DNA from: Lacticaseibacillus daqingensis
GTDB lineage: Bacteria > Bacillota > Bacilli > Lactobacillales > Lactobacillaceae
NCBI RefSeq assembly: GCF_003946115.1
Contig: NZ_RHOH01000003.1
Coordinates: 228,376 to 292,375, forward strand
Length of the DNA stretch: 64,000 nt
Direction of reading: 5' to 3'
Part shown: positions 1 through 8,706 of the stretch, piece after piece
How positions within the stretch are numbered: the stretch's first letter is position 1
How the letters are laid out: the number at the start of each line of letters is the position of its first letter
Made by a program: the position numbers and the translations under genes
The notes under the pieces: model-generated
What the model was told of the DNA's origin: nothing
The model's database searches: none
The model's input: only the letters and a program-made list of their open reading frames with translations

Positions 1-925
1 GCACCTGGTGCAGCCGGCCCATCGAGATGAAGGCGCGCGAAGCGAAGGTCATCATGAAGGCCCCGTTGATGACCGCAAATAGGATCTGGGTCAAGTAGCT
101 GGTGAAGCTGGAGATGGCCGCCAAGTAAGTCGGATGCACCGTCACGTTTTGGCCGACCAAGTAGACGCTCGCGGCCACGGCGATGTTGGCCGACAGGAAG
201 AAGATCGGCATCAACACCGCGAACAGCTCGCCGATCTTGGTCGTCACATCACGCAGGCGGTCGGAGGTCTTGGCAAACGTGGCGATCTGGCTTTGTTCCT
301 GCACGAAGGACTTGACCACGCGAATTCCCATCAGGTTCTCGCGGGCCAGTGTGTTGACGTCCTCAATGTCCTGTTGCGTCTGGGCAAAGTACTTGCTCAT
401 CAGCTTGAACGTGACCACCGCGGTGCCGACGATGACGATCATCATCAAAGCGATCACCCACCACTGCATCGGCATCGTGACCAGCGCCAGGGCCAGCGCC
501 CCGGCAAACACCAGCGGAATGCGCGTCACCTGCTGGAACGTCGCCATCACCACCTGCTGGATCTGGTTGACGTCGTTGGTCATCCGCACCACCAAGTTAG
601 ACGCCGAGAATTCCTCGACGTCCGCATACGCAAAGCGCTGCACATGGTCGTACAGATCGGCGCGCAGGTCCGTTGCCACATTCAGCGCAAGCCGCGCTGA
701 AAACACCGTGTTCACGATCCCCGCAGCGATGCCCAAAAAGGCCAGCCCGATCAGGCCCACCCCGTAGTGGAACACGATCTGCTTATCCTGTGTCATGATG
801 GCTTCCATGATGGTCTGCAGCATCCGCGGCTGCCACAGGGTCGCAAAGACCTGCAGCACCACGGCGAGCGTCGCGAAAATGGCATCCAGCTTATAGCGGC
901 GAATGTATGGAATCAGTACCCTCAT
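1..925 (-). CDS. ABC multidrug exporter, transmembrane half (partial, C-terminus outside window)
   Basis: The minus strand is open from an ATG at 925 to the window edge, giving about 308 residues. The translation begins MRVLIPYIRRYKLDAIFATL and is the six-helix transmembrane domain of a type I ABC exporter. It carries the family feature around DLRADLYDHVQRF and the EEFSASNLVVRMTNDV region that follows it. The ATP-binding half would lie outside the window. A GGGAGG ribosome site sits 5 bases upstream of the start. Proteins of this kind in lactobacilli usually work as LmrA-like or heterodimeric drug/lipid exporters, so a partner gene may lie beyond position 1. Substrate cannot be told. Confidence 0.85.
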   Translation of the reverse strand, partial: MRVLIPYIRRYKLDAIFATLAVVLQVFATLWQPRMLQTIMEAIMTQDKQIVFHYGVGLIGLAFLGIAAGIVNTVFSARLALNVATDLRADLYDHVQRFAYADVEEFSASNLVVRMTNDVNQIQQVVMATFQQVTRIPLVFAGALALALVTMPMQWWVIALMMIVIVGTAVVTFKLMSKYFAQTQQDIEDVNTLARENLMGIRVVKSFVQEQSQIATFAKTSDRLRDVTTKIGELFAVLMPIFFLSANIAVAASVYLVGQNVTVHPTYLAAISSFTSYLTQILFAVINGAFMMTFASRAFISMGRLHQV

Positions 926-1036
926 CGTTTCCTCCCTAAAATCTTGTCGTTCTTCCAGATTACGCGAATTGCTTATATTTCGCAAGGGGCCGCCGTCTGA
1001 ACCGTGACGGCTTACTTCTATAAATAGCCCCGGCAC

Positions 1037-1066
1037 TTGACGAAAAGTGGCCACTTCCCGTACGCT
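1037..1066 (+). promoter_or_regulatory. Probable promoter of the DUF969-DUF979-pcp operon
   Basis: TTGACG (1037-1042) and TACGCT (1061-1066) are separated by 18 bases and lie 40 bases before the first start codon. The -10 is a weak match to consensus, but the same TACGCT appears at the aminotransferase promoter at 21125. Confidence 0.4.
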
Positions 1067-1106
1067 AATCAGGACACCCTCGGTTTAATTCAGAAAGAAG
1101 GCTATT

Positions 1107-1778
1107 ATGGAATATCTCAAACTGATCGGGATCCTCATCATCGTGATCGGCTTTGCCCTGAAGTGGGACACCACCGCCGTCGTGGTGATCGCCGCGGTGG
1201 CGACTGCGCTGTGTTCCGGCATGAGCATCCCCGAGCTTCTGACTACGCTTGGTCAGAGCTTCGTCACCAACCGCCCGGTTTCGCTGTTTTTCCTGACGTT
1301 ACCGATGATCGGGCTGGTGGAAAGCCACGGGCTCAAGGAGGTCGCCGTCAACGCGATCCAAAAGCTCAAGAAGCTGACCCCCAGTCGCATCCTCAACTTG
1401 TACCTCGGGATTCGCGAACTCGGCGGGATCTTTGGTATCTCACTGTCCGGTCAGGTGCAGTTCGTGCGCCCGCTGATCACCCCGATGGTGACCGCCGCCG
1501 CCGAAGCCAAGCGCGCGCTGAGCCCCAAGGACATTGACCTGATCAAGGGGCGGGCCGCTGCCGTGGACAACTTCGGGAACTTTTTCGCCCAAAACCTGTT
1601 CGTGGCCTCCGGTGGCGTCCTGCTGATCGCGCAGACCATGGACCAGCTCAAACACCCGGTCACCCCCACTGAAGTCGTCCTGAACTCGATCCCCGTCGCC
1701 GTTGTGACGCTGGTGATCGTGGTCGTCTACAACAGCTGGTTTGACCGCCGCTTCAACGCCAAGGAGGACCGCGCATGA
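1107..1778 (+). CDS. DUF969 family membrane protein
   Basis: This 223-residue protein has several hydrophobic segments: the N-terminal one near residues 5-20, one near 25-40, one near 58-70 and a C-terminal one near 190-208. It matches the DUF969 family, which is always found next to DUF979. It overlaps the following DUF979 gene by four bases (ATGA), so the two are probably translated together as a two-part permease. The next gene is pyrrolidone carboxyl peptidase, which releases pyroglutamate (5-oxoproline) from peptide ends. The pair is therefore a plausible importer or exporter for 5-oxoproline or a related compound. That role is inferred from context and not visible in the sequence itself. 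Confidence 0.85.
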   Translation: MEYLKLIGILIIVIGFALKWDTTAVVVIAAVATALCSGMSIPELLTTLGQSFVTNRPVSLFFLTLPMIGLVESHGLKEVAVNAIQKLKKLTPSRILNLYLGIRELGGIFGISLSGQVQFVRPLITPMVTAAAEAKRALSPKDIDLIKGRAAAVDNFGNFFAQNLFVASGGVLLIAQTMDQLKHPVTPTEVVLNSIPVAVVTLVIVVVYNSWFDRRFNAKEDRA

Positions 1779-2689
1779 TCGACACCTTACTGCTCGCGCT
1801 GTACGCGCTGATCGGCGCTGTCATGGCGATCGCCGGGATCGAATCCCTGCGCGACCGCACCAACCCTGCCCGCTTCGGCACCGGCCTGTTCTGGCTATTT
1901 TTGGCCGTCATCTTCGCCTTTGGCACCCTGATCCCTTACGCTGTCGTCGGGGGCATGATCGTCTTGATCGGTGTGCTGGCCCTGTTCAAACAGATCCGCC
2001 TCGGCACCCTGCCACTGGTGGACCCGAAGCGCGCCCTGGCCGGCGCCCAGCGTCTCGGCGGCTGGGTCTTCGCGCCCAGCGTGGTGCTGGCCGCCGTTTC
2101 CATCGCGATCGCACAGTTCACCAGCCTCGGCGGCCAGGTCGGCATCGGCATCGGTGCCCTTGTGTCGCTTTTGATGGCCATCGCGCTGACGAAGGCACCG
2201 GTGAAGCTCGTTTACACCGACACCCAGCGCATGGTCCGCTCGGTTGGCGCGGCAGGGATCCTGCCACAGTTGCTCGCCACGCTTGGCGCCGTCTTCACCG
2301 CGGCTGGTGTGGGTGAGCTGACCGCCAAGGTGATCGCCGGCGTCTTCCCGGCCGGGAGCCACCTCGGCGGCGTCATCCTCTACTGCGTGGCGATGGCCCT
2401 GTTCACCGCCATTATGGGGAATGCCTTTGCCGCGTTCGCCGTTATCACCGCCGCGGTCGGCATCCCGTTCGTCGTCGCGCAAGGCGGCAACCCCGCCATC
2501 GTCGCCGCGATCGGCATGACCGCCGGTTACTGCGGCACGCTGTTGACCCCGATGGCCGCGAACTTCAATACTCTGCCAGTCGCTTTGCTGGAAATGGATG
2601 ACCCGATGGGCGTCATCAAGCAGCAGGCCCCGATCGCCGGGCTGATGCTTTTGGTGCAGATCGCGCTGATGTACTTCCTCGCATTTTAG
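1775..2689 (+). CDS. DUF979 family membrane protein
   Basis: This is a 304-residue polytopic membrane protein with about nine hydrophobic segments. It is recognised as DUF979, the constant partner of DUF969. Its start overlaps the stop of the DUF969 gene. A conserved-looking stretch near residues 245-265 ([19 protein letters not shown]) has the polar and glycine pattern of a transporter hairpin. It lies 22 bases before pcp in the same operon. Together with DUF969 it probably forms a transporter, with pyroglutamate as the likely substrate by association. The family has no function that can be read from motifs. Confidence 0.85.
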   Translation: MIDTLLLALYALIGAVMAIAGIESLRDRTNPARFGTGLFWLFLAVIFAFGTLIPYAVVGGMIVLIGVLALFKQIRLGTLPLVDPKRALAGAQRLGGWVFAPSVVLAAVSIAIAQFTSLGGQVGIGIGALVSLLMAIALTKAPVKLVYTDTQRMVRSVGAAGILPQLLATLGAVFTAAGVGELTAKVIAGVFPAGSHLGGVILYCVAMALFTAIMGNAFAAFAVITAAVGIPFVVAQGGNPAIVAAIGMTAGYCGTLLTPMAANFNTLPVALLEMDDPMGVIKQQAPIAGLMLLVQIALMYFLAF

Positions 2690-2711
2690 TCAAAAAAGGA
2701 GCGTTCTAAAT

Positions 2712-3359
2712 ATGAAAATTCTCGTCACCGGGTTCGATCCCTTCGGCTCAGACAAGATCAACCCCGCCATCGAATCCGTCCGGCGCCTGCCGGACACCAT
2801 CGCTGGTGCCACCATCATCAAGTTAGAGATCCCGACCAAGTTCGATGTCTCCGCCGCGGTAGTCAAGGAAGCCATCACCAACGAACAGCCGGATTACGTG
2901 CTAAACGTCGGCCAGGCGGGCGGCCGCTTCGGCCTGACCCCGGAGCGTGTCGCCATCAATTTTGACGACGGGCGCATCCCGGACAACGCCGGCTTCCAGC
3001 CGCTGAACCGCACCATTCACGAAGACGGCGAAACGGCCTATTTCACTCAGCTGCCGGTCAAGGCCATGACCCGTGCCATTCGTGCCATCGGCCTGCCCGC
3101 GGCCGTGTCCACCACGGCCGGCACCTATGTCTGCAACCACATCATGTACCAGGTCCAGTACCTGCGCGACAAGCAGTTCCCCGGCATCAAGGCCGGCTTC
3201 ATTCACATTCCGTTCCTGCCGGAGCAAGTGACCGAACGGCCAAACACGCCGGCCTTGTCCCTCGATGACGCGGTGCGCGGCCTGACTGCCGCCATTGAAG
3301 CCATCGTGGCACAGGACGGCAAAGGCGACATTGAAACCATCGAAGGCACCATCGCCTAA
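2712..3359 (+). CDS. pcp: Pyrrolidone carboxyl peptidase (pyroglutamyl peptidase I)
   Basis: This 215-residue cytosolic cysteine peptidase removes pyroglutamate from the amino end of peptides. The C15 family catalytic set is visible: Glu78 in [14 protein letters not shown], Cys141 in GTYVCNH and His165 in FIHIPF. The N-terminal [12 protein letters not shown] is typical, and the length is normal for the family. An AAAAAGGAG ribosome site precedes the ATG. It is the last gene of the DUF969-DUF979-pcp operon and is followed by a strong hairpin. The context suggests peptide-derived pyroglutamate is released here and moved by the two membrane proteins. Confidence 0.97.
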   Translation: MKILVTGFDPFGSDKINPAIESVRRLPDTIAGATIIKLEIPTKFDVSAAVVKEAITNEQPDYVLNVGQAGGRFGLTPERVAINFDDGRIPDNAGFQPLNRTIHEDGETAYFTQLPVKAMTRAIRAIGLPAAVSTTAGTYVCNHIMYQVQYLRDKQFPGIKAGFIHIPFLPEQVTERPNTPALSLDDAVRGLTAAIEAIVAQDGKGDIETIEGTIA

Positions 3360-3370
3360 CGGTCCACCCA

Positions 3371-3423
3371 AAAGGCGGCCGCTCACGCGCATCGAATTGC
3401 GATGCGTGTGAGCGGCCGCCTTT
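3371..3423. terminator. Bidirectional terminator between pcp and rpiA
   Basis: A 24-base arm at 3371-3394 pairs with 3400-3423 with one G-T wobble across a five-base loop. The arms begin with A and end with T runs, so it can stop transcripts from both converging genes. Confidence 0.85.
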
Positions 3424-3453
3424 GTTTGGGCCAAGGGTTAACCTAAGTTCGTC

Positions 3454-4146
3454 TTACCGCCGCGTCCAGTGCGCGATCGTGCCATTCGCCTGCGCGATCA
3501 GCACCTCATCGGTCATGCCGAGGAACAACCCGTGCTCCACGACGCCGACCGTGCTGTCCAGGTAGCTGGCCAGCCCCTGCGGGATCGGTAGCGGGGACAC
3601 GGCCAGATCGATGATCAGGTTGCCGTAATGCGTCACGTAGCGCGTGCCGTCTTCTCTCAGCCGAAATTCCGGCTGCAGGCCGGCCGCCGCAAACTTGCGG
3701 AAGTTCTGCGCCGCGCTGACCGGTAGCACCTCAACAGGTAGCGGAAAATCGCCGAGGCGGTCAACGACCTTACTTTCGTCCACGATCCACACGTTGTGGT
3801 GAGCGTTGATCGCCACGTTTTTCTCCAGCGTCAGCGCCCCGCCGCCGCCCTTGATGCCATCCAGCTGGTGGTCGACGCGGTCCGCGCCGTCCACGCACAG
3901 ATCCACATGGTCCACCTCAGCCAATTCGCTGACCGTGAACCCATTGGCTTCCAGCTGCTGCTTGCTGCGGTTCGAGGTGGTCACGATCGCCGTCAGGTTT
4001 AGCGCTTCCTCGCGGTTGCGCGCCCCCAGTGCATCAATGAAAAAAGCCACAGTCGAGCCGGTGCCCACGCCGAGCACTGTGTTCGGCTGCACCATTGCGG
4101 CGGCTTGGGTCGCCGCTTGTTGTTTCAGTTCATCTTGTGTCGTCAT
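3454..4146 (-). CDS. rpiA: Ribose-5-phosphate isomerase A
   Basis: This 230-residue enzyme interconverts ribose 5-phosphate and ribulose 5-phosphate in the pentose phosphate pathway. Family motifs are present: GVGTGSTV near residue 28 for phosphate binding, DGADRVD carrying the catalytic acid, and KGGGGALTLEK. The ATG at 4146 is chosen over longer frames because GGAGGAC lies seven bases upstream and a clean promoter lies just beyond it. The gene converges with pcp and is followed upstream by a divergently spaced RpiR-family regulator on the same strand. It appears to be transcribed alone. Confidence 0.96.
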   Translation of the reverse strand: MTTQDELKQQAATQAAAMVQPNTVLGVGTGSTVAFFIDALGARNREEALNLTAIVTTSNRSKQQLEANGFTVSELAEVDHVDLCVDGADRVDHQLDGIKGGGGALTLEKNVAINAHHNVWIVDESKVVDRLGDFPLPVEVLPVSAAQNFRKFAAAGLQPEFRLREDGTRYVTHYGNLIIDLAVSPLPIPQGLASYLDSTVGVVEHGLFLGMTDEVLIAQANGTIAHWTRR

Positions 4147-4170
4147 GGTGTCCTCCGTTTCTATACGTTG

Positions 4171-4199
4171 ACTGTACCGGCCGCTGAGAGCGGTGTCAA
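4171..4199 (-). promoter_or_regulatory. Promoter of rpiA
   Basis: Read on the minus strand, TTGACA (4199-4194) and TACAGT (4176-4171) are 17 bases apart. The pair lies 25 bases before the rpiA start. Confidence 0.7.
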
Positions 4200-4223
4200 G
4201 CGCTCGGCGCGCCAGACTGACGC

Positions 4224-5006
4224 CTAACGTTCCAGCACATCGGCCACGGTCGAGGCCTCGGGGTGCGCCAGCAGCATCGCCCGGCGTGTGAGTTTTTCGA
4301 TGATATAGATCGCCGGCGCCTGACTCGTCAGGTTCGACCCCTCCATGTCCTGCGGCGTCACGTAATAAGGCAAATTGACCGTCGACAGGCGCGCAATGGT
4401 GGAATTGCTCGAGTTCGTGATGGAAATGACGGGCACATGATGGCGCAAAAGCTCGTTGGTGTAGCCGATCACCACCCGGTTCTCCCCCGACACCGAGCAC
4501 ACCACGAAAGCCATGTTGCGGTACACGGCCTCCGGGTAGTCGAGCAAGGGGCGATTCAGTGGGTCGGACACGGCCAGCGACATGTTCACCGAGTTCGAGT
4601 AGGTGATGGCCCCGAACTCCGCCACGATCCGACTCGTGCCACAGCCCAGCCAAAACACCTGCGCATGCCCCTTCAACAGCGCTGCGGCGCGGTCGAGCTC
4701 GCTTTGATACTTCGCGTCATCCGTCGCGTTGATGGAGCGCACGATTTCCCCCGCGTCAATGTCGCGCGGTAGCTGGTTGGGCGTGTGCTGACTCTCCGCG
4801 TAGATCTGCAACTTGGTTTTGAACTCCGCCCACCCACTGCACCCGAACTTCTGGCAAAAGCGCTGAATGCTGGCCGTGCTGCAGTACGTCGCCTCGGCCA
4901 GGTCGCGAATACGCATGAAGACCACCGTGTCCATGTGCTGCACGATCTCGCGGTAAATGGTCATCTCAGTTTCCGTCAGCTCCGGCGTTTGCTTCGAAAA
5001 AAGCAT
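4224..5006 (-). CDS. MurR/RpiR family transcriptional regulator
   Basis: This 260-residue regulator has an N-terminal winged helix (about residues 5-80, with DLAEATYCSTASIQRFCQKF as the recognition region) and a C-terminal SIS sugar-phosphate-binding fold (about 105-240, with WLGCGTSRIV). Such proteins sense phosphorylated sugars. The ATG at 5006 follows GGAGGGG and is preferred to the upstream in-frame ATG at 5040. Its likely target is the neighbouring cellobiose-type PTS IIC gene or rpiA. A TACAAT -10 (5046-5041) lies upstream within an inverted repeat with a GATATC centre (5050-5067), which could be its own operator. Confidence 0.9.
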   Translation of the reverse strand: MLFSKQTPELTETEMTIYREIVQHMDTVVFMRIRDLAEATYCSTASIQRFCQKFGCSGWAEFKTKLQIYAESQHTPNQLPRDIDAGEIVRSINATDDAKYQSELDRAAALLKGHAQVFWLGCGTSRIVAEFGAITYSNSVNMSLAVSDPLNRPLLDYPEAVYRNMAFVVCSVSGENRVVIGYTNELLRHHVPVISITNSSNSTIARLSTVNLPYYVTPQDMEGSNLTSQAPAIYIIEKLTRRAMLLAHPEASTVADVLER

Positions 5007-5375
5007 GGTTATCCCCTCCAAAGGATTCAATATCCCTTTCATTGTACCCGAAACGATATCACATTTCACGTTTATGTAACAGGCTGTGACAGCTCCAATG
5101 AACTCGTCCCCAATGGTCCATACCCACTGCGCACAAACGCCGGTGCAGACCCATGCAGGCGGACAGTCCCCGCACCAATCACACAAAATTGGTCCGCTTG
5201 TTCCTCGTGAAACAAGCGTGAGCAGGGCGCCGATTAGGTGATCGCACGACGCTGGCCAGATACTTATCCCATGTTTGCACAACCGATTGCGACGCCTGGC
5301 GCACGCGCCAAGCAATCACGTCTATGCTGCGGCGCTTACTTCTTTCCGCCCTTCGTCGCGCGCTGCGCTGAAACC
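5007..5375. other. Intergenic stretch between the RpiR regulator and the PTS IIC gene
   Basis: No convincing gene is seen. The part next to the regulator holds its probable -10 and the repeat GAAACGATATCACATTTC (5050-5067). A small inverted repeat CTTGTT...AACAAG lies near 5198-5217. The rest has no clear signal. Confidence 0.5.
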
Positions 5376-5405
5376 AAAAAGGCGGCTCCCGCTAAGGGAA
5401 CCGCC
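5376..5405 (-). terminator. Terminator of the PTS IIC gene
   Basis: GGCGGCTCCC (5381-5390) pairs with GGGAACCGCC (5396-5405) with one wobble. On the minus strand a run of five T follows, giving a rho-independent terminator just after the stop at 5416. Confidence 0.8.
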
Positions 5406-5415
5406 GAGCGCAAGC

Positions 5416-6699
5416 TTAGGCGTTTTGAGCCGCAGCTTCTGCGTCTTTCTTGTTTTGAACCACCGTTGCCATGACAACGAATGGTGCGTAGATGACAACC
5501 GAGAGCAGCAGGTTGACCGCTGCGATCACACCACCCTGCCAGCTGGCCGTGGAGATGATCCCCCCGATGATCGGTGGCGTTACCCAAGGCGCCATGACGG
5601 TACATGCCGGCATGAAGCCACTCGCCGTTGCGAAGTACGCGATGGTGATGGAGACCATTGGCACCAGCACGTATGGGATCAACAGGATCGGGTTCAAGAC
5701 GATTGGCAGGCCAAAGGTCAATGGCTCGTTGATGTTGAACAGCCCTGGGGCAAAGGACAAACCGGCAATGGACGTGTAGGCTTTGTTCTTGCGGGCAAAC
5801 AGGAAGATGGCGATGATCAAACCGATGGTCAGGCCGGTCCCACCTTGGTTGACGAAGGAATCAAACAGCGGCTTGTTGACGATGTAAGGAATCTTTTCGC
5901 CTGCCTTCAGCGCAGCGGCGTTGGCCGCGATCGCTGGGGCGTTGATGGTCTGCATGAATGGGTCGATCATGTTAGCCCCGTGCAGCCCGAAGAACCACAG
6001 GAATGGGGTGATGAACGCCAGCAGCAGCGCAGTTGGGTAGGTGTTGGCCATGCCCATGAATGGCTGTTGAACGGCGGCGTAGAAGCTCGTCACAAGGTTT
6101 TCAACGTGCGCGGCCTGGAAGAAGGTCGTGATCAACCCGAGAACGGACATCGTGATCATGCTTGGTAGCAGGGCGGCAAAGGAAGTCGCAACTGCAGGTG
6201 GGACACTGTCGGGCATCTTGATGACCAACTTGGGGTTGGAATAGAGACGCCGGAACATTTCGGTTGAAATAATGGCAACTAACAAAGCAATGAACAGACC
6301 TGAGCTATCCATGCCGGCGGCCCCGCCGACAACGAAAAAGGAACCCAGGCTGGTGACACCAGCAGCCGCAGCGCTTGTCCCGTAAGACTTCGCCAGGTTG
6401 TAGGCCACCATGAAGGCAATCAGGACACCCAGAACCGCGAACGTCCCATTCCAGAGGTTGCCCCCAAAGGTCGTCCAGATAAAGGCCCCACCCTTGATCT
6501 TCTCACTGAAGATCTTGTTCATGAGATCTTGGTAACCTGGAATTGGCAGGTTGTTGATCAACGTGGCAAACGCCCCGAGAATCATCAATGGCATCGTTGC
6601 CGCGAACGCGTCACGAATCGCGACCAGGTGCCGCTGGTTACCGATCTTAGCAGCGATCGGTAAGAAGTGCTTTTCCATGAATGCAATAAACCCTTGCAT
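5416..6699 (-). CDS. PTS system, cellobiose/lichenan-type IIC component
   Basis: This 427-residue membrane permease belongs to the lactose/cellobiose PTS IIC family. The start MQGFIAFMEKHFLPIAAKIG and the stretches PLMILGAFATLINNLPIPGY and FNINEPLTFGLPIVLNP are characteristic; NEPLTFG contains the conserved sugar/phosphoryl-transfer Glu. No IIA or IIB gene lies nearby, so it must use partners encoded elsewhere. The RpiR-type regulator downstream on the same strand may control it. A catabolite-response-like site lies about 40 bases upstream, in keeping with glucose repression. Substrate is likely a beta-glucoside or chitobiose, but sequence alone cannot fix it. Confidence 0.92.
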   Translation of the reverse strand: MQGFIAFMEKHFLPIAAKIGNQRHLVAIRDAFAATMPLMILGAFATLINNLPIPGYQDLMNKIFSEKIKGGAFIWTTFGGNLWNGTFAVLGVLIAFMVAYNLAKSYGTSAAAAGVTSLGSFFVVGGAAGMDSSGLFIALLVAIISTEMFRRLYSNPKLVIKMPDSVPPAVATSFAALLPSMITMSVLGLITTFFQAAHVENLVTSFYAAVQQPFMGMANTYPTALLLAFITPFLWFFGLHGANMIDPFMQTINAPAIAANAAALKAGEKIPYIVNKPLFDSFVNQGGTGLTIGLIIAIFLFARKNKAYTSIAGLSFAPGLFNINEPLTFGLPIVLNPILLIPYVLVPMVSITIAYFATASGFMPACTVMAPWVTPPIIGGIISTASWQGGVIAAVNLLLSVVIYAPFVVMATVVQNKKDAEAAAQNA

Positions 6700-6739
6700 T
6701 AACTCTTCCCCCTATTTTGCGCCCCGACGCAAGCGGCTT

Positions 6740-6753
6740 CGGAAGCGCTTATG
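6740..6753. promoter_or_regulatory. Catabolite-response-like (cre) site before the PTS IIC gene
   Basis: CGGAAGCGCTTATG keeps the AAGCGCTT core of CcpA sites. It sits in the leader region of the PTS IIC gene, where CcpA-type repression is usual. It differs from the consensus at both outer pairs. Confidence 0.5.
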
Positions 6754-6880
6754 CTTTAATGATTCCGCTTACAGGAATAGTTATAACATCAGCCCAAAAT
6801 TAAAAACATGATACTTGTGACAATTCCCTGTTACATGGGTACTAATCTGATAGATACGTACGCATCATGACAACCCGACC

Positions 6881-6927
6881 AAAAAACGGGGATCGTCAAA
6901 GGCCACACAGCCCTTTGACGATCCCCG
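6881..6927 (-). terminator. Terminator of the TSUP permease gene
   Basis: A perfect 16-bp stem (6887-6902 with 6912-6927) is followed on the minus strand by six T residues. It sits 12 bases past the stop codon at 6939. Confidence 0.9.
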
Positions 6928-6938
6928 CCGATTACCGC

Positions 6939-7721
6939 TCACCCGAGCAGCAGCATCACCCCGTTATATGCGTTGATCACGATCACCGTGAGTAGCATCA
7001 ACTGAAACACCAGCGTCACCTTTTCACCCGACAGGAGATGGGAAAGGAGCGACCCAACGTAACCGCCGATAATAGCCGCGGGAATGATAAACCACAGCCT
7101 GCTCAGGTCGATTCCGATTAAGTCCCCACCCAAGACCAGGCTCGCCAGCTTAGATAACTGGGAAAAGAAAATCGTGCAAATCGAGTACACCGTGGCGTCC
7201 TTGATGGGCATCCCAAACATCAGCATCAACAGCGAGACATTGATGGGGCCGCCACCGATGCCGAGAAAACTCGCGAAAAAGCCCAGCAACAGGCCGCACA
7301 ACAAGAAGTACCCGGCGTGGCGCAAACCCCAGCTCGACCACTGCAGCCGCGTGTAAGCTAAAGCAAAAATCAACGTCAGAATGGTGACCGCGATCTGAAC
7401 CGCCAAAGCCGTGTGGTCAGAGGTCGCGGCCAGTAAGGCGGTCAGCGCCTCCTTCCCACCGTAGCCGCCCAGTAACGCCCCGAGGGCGATCACCGCCACC
7501 TTGCGAAAATTGAGCGCCACCCCGTGTTGCACCTGCTTGATCGTCGACACCAAAGACATCGTGAACACCGCCACCGCCGAGTAAAACGAAATGGCCGCCA
7601 CGGTATCCACGCCGATCGCGTCAAACACGGGTTTAATGAGGACACCGCCGCCCATACCCGACACGGCACCCAATGAGTTGGCCACGACAATCACCGCAAA
7701 ATACAGAATTCCAATCAGCAC
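6939..7721 (-). CDS. TauE/SafE (TSUP) family membrane permease
   Basis: This 260-residue protein has eight or so hydrophobic segments and the paired glycine-rich signatures GAVSGMGGGVLIKP (near residue 20) and FLGIGGGPINVSLL (near 170), which mark the TauE/SafE/DUF81 family of anion or sulfonate exporters. The longer frame reaches an ATG at 7769, but that codon lies inside the terminator hairpin of murQ. A GTG at 7721 has AGAGG six bases upstream, so it is taken as the start. Substrate is unknown. It is transcribed on its own between two terminators. Confidence 0.85.
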   Translation of the reverse strand: MLIGILYFAVIVVANSLGAVSGMGGGVLIKPVFDAIGVDTVAAISFYSAVAVFTMSLVSTIKQVQHGVALNFRKVAVIALGALLGGYGGKEALTALLAATSDHTALAVQIAVTILTLIFALAYTRLQWSSWGLRHAGYFLLCGLLLGFFASFLGIGGGPINVSLLMLMFGMPIKDATVYSICTIFFSQLSKLASLVLGGDLIGIDLSRLWFIIPAAIIGGYVGSLLSHLLSGEKVTLVFQLMLLTVIVINAYNGVMLLLG

Positions 7722-7740
7722 ATTATTCCTCTTTTCTATC

Positions 7741-7775
7741 AAAAAAGCCTCGTCAGCAAATCCGCTCACGAGGCT
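7741..7775 (-). terminator. Terminator of the murQ operon
   Basis: AGCCTCGT (7746-7753) pairs with ACGAGGCT (7768-7775), and the stem extends inward with one mismatch. Six T follow on the minus strand. It closes the PTS-MurQ operon and excludes the upstream ATG of the TSUP gene. Confidence 0.85.
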
Positions 7776-7795
7776 GCCTTCAATTGAATTAAATG

Positions 7796-8680
7796 CTAGT
7801 CAAGCACCTTAGAGACCTGATAATCGTTGGCGTCCAGCAGCTCAACCGCCGCGTCATAGGCCAACGCTTTGCGCTTCATCACGATGGCTGCCGCCACGTT
7901 CTGGTGCGCGGCGGCCAGTAGTGCCGTAGCCGTCGGTTCATCCAACGCCAGAACTTGCATCAAAATACCCGTGGCCCGGTGAACGAGCTTCTCATTGGTT
8001 GGCTGAACGTTGATCATCAGATTCTCATAGACGTAGCCCATGCGCACCATTACCCCGGTTGAAATGGTGTTTAGGACCATTTTTTCCGCGGTCCCGGCCT
8101 TCATCCGTGTCGAGCCGGTAATGGATTCCGGCCCGACCACTGGGGCAATCGCGATCTGCGCAATGGCGGACATCTGGTTGCCTTCAGTGCACGTGACGGA
8201 TACCGTCAGTGCCCCGATCTGATTCGCGTACTCAAGCCCACCGATCGCGTACGGCGTTCGGCCGCTTGCCGCGATAGCAATCACGGTATCGTTCGGTGTC
8301 AGGACCACACGGGTCAAGTCGGCAATCGCCAAGTCCTTGGAATCCTCAGCGCCTTCAACGGCCTCGTACATCGCCTTTTGACCGCCAGCGAGTAGCCCAA
8401 ACGCACGCTTTGGGGAAACGCTGTACGTTGGGGTCAACTCGATAGCATCAAGCGCACCTAGGCGTCCAGACGTCCCGGCGCCCATGTAGATGATCCGGCC
8501 GCCATCCTTGAACCGGCCCGTGATGGCTTCGATGGCTTGACCGATTGCTTCCGTCTGCGTCGCCACAGCGGCCGCCACCTTGGCGTCCTCTGCATTGATC
8601 AATTGTGCGATGCCCACACCGTCTAACTCATCGATATGCATCGTATTCTGATTTCTTGATTCTGTCGTTAACTGAGTCAC
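7796..8680 (-). CDS. murQ: N-acetylmuramic acid 6-phosphate etherase
   Basis: This 294-residue enzyme cleaves the lactyl ether of MurNAc 6-phosphate to give GlcNAc 6-phosphate, in cell wall sugar recovery. The SIS-fold signature IIYMGAGTSGRLGALDAIEL and the later TRMKAGTAEKMVLNTIST segment are typical of MurQ, and the length is right. It starts with GTG at 8680, with GGAGAC upstream. It is the last gene of the mannose-type PTS operon, directly after an RpiR/MurR-like regulator. That placement argues that the operon's PTS brings in MurNAc or a MurNAc-containing sugar. Confidence 0.96.
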   Translation of the reverse strand: MTQLTTESRNQNTMHIDELDGVGIAQLINAEDAKVAAAVATQTEAIGQAIEAITGRFKDGGRIIYMGAGTSGRLGALDAIELTPTYSVSPKRAFGLLAGGQKAMYEAVEGAEDSKDLAIADLTRVVLTPNDTVIAIAASGRTPYAIGGLEYANQIGALTVSVTCTEGNQMSAIAQIAIAPVVGPESITGSTRMKAGTAEKMVLNTISTGVMVRMGYVYENLMINVQPTNEKLVHRATGILMQVLALDEPTATALLAAAHQNVAAAIVMKRKALAYDAAVELLDANDYQVSKVLD

Positions 8681-8706
8681 AACGGTCTCCTACTTTCTAC
8701 CCTTTT

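Noticed and set aside
134..767. Forward frames of 188 and 194 codons
   Set aside because: They lie opposite the clear ABC exporter frame, have no ribosome site and encode His/Arg- or Ser/Arg-rich sequence typical of shadow frames.
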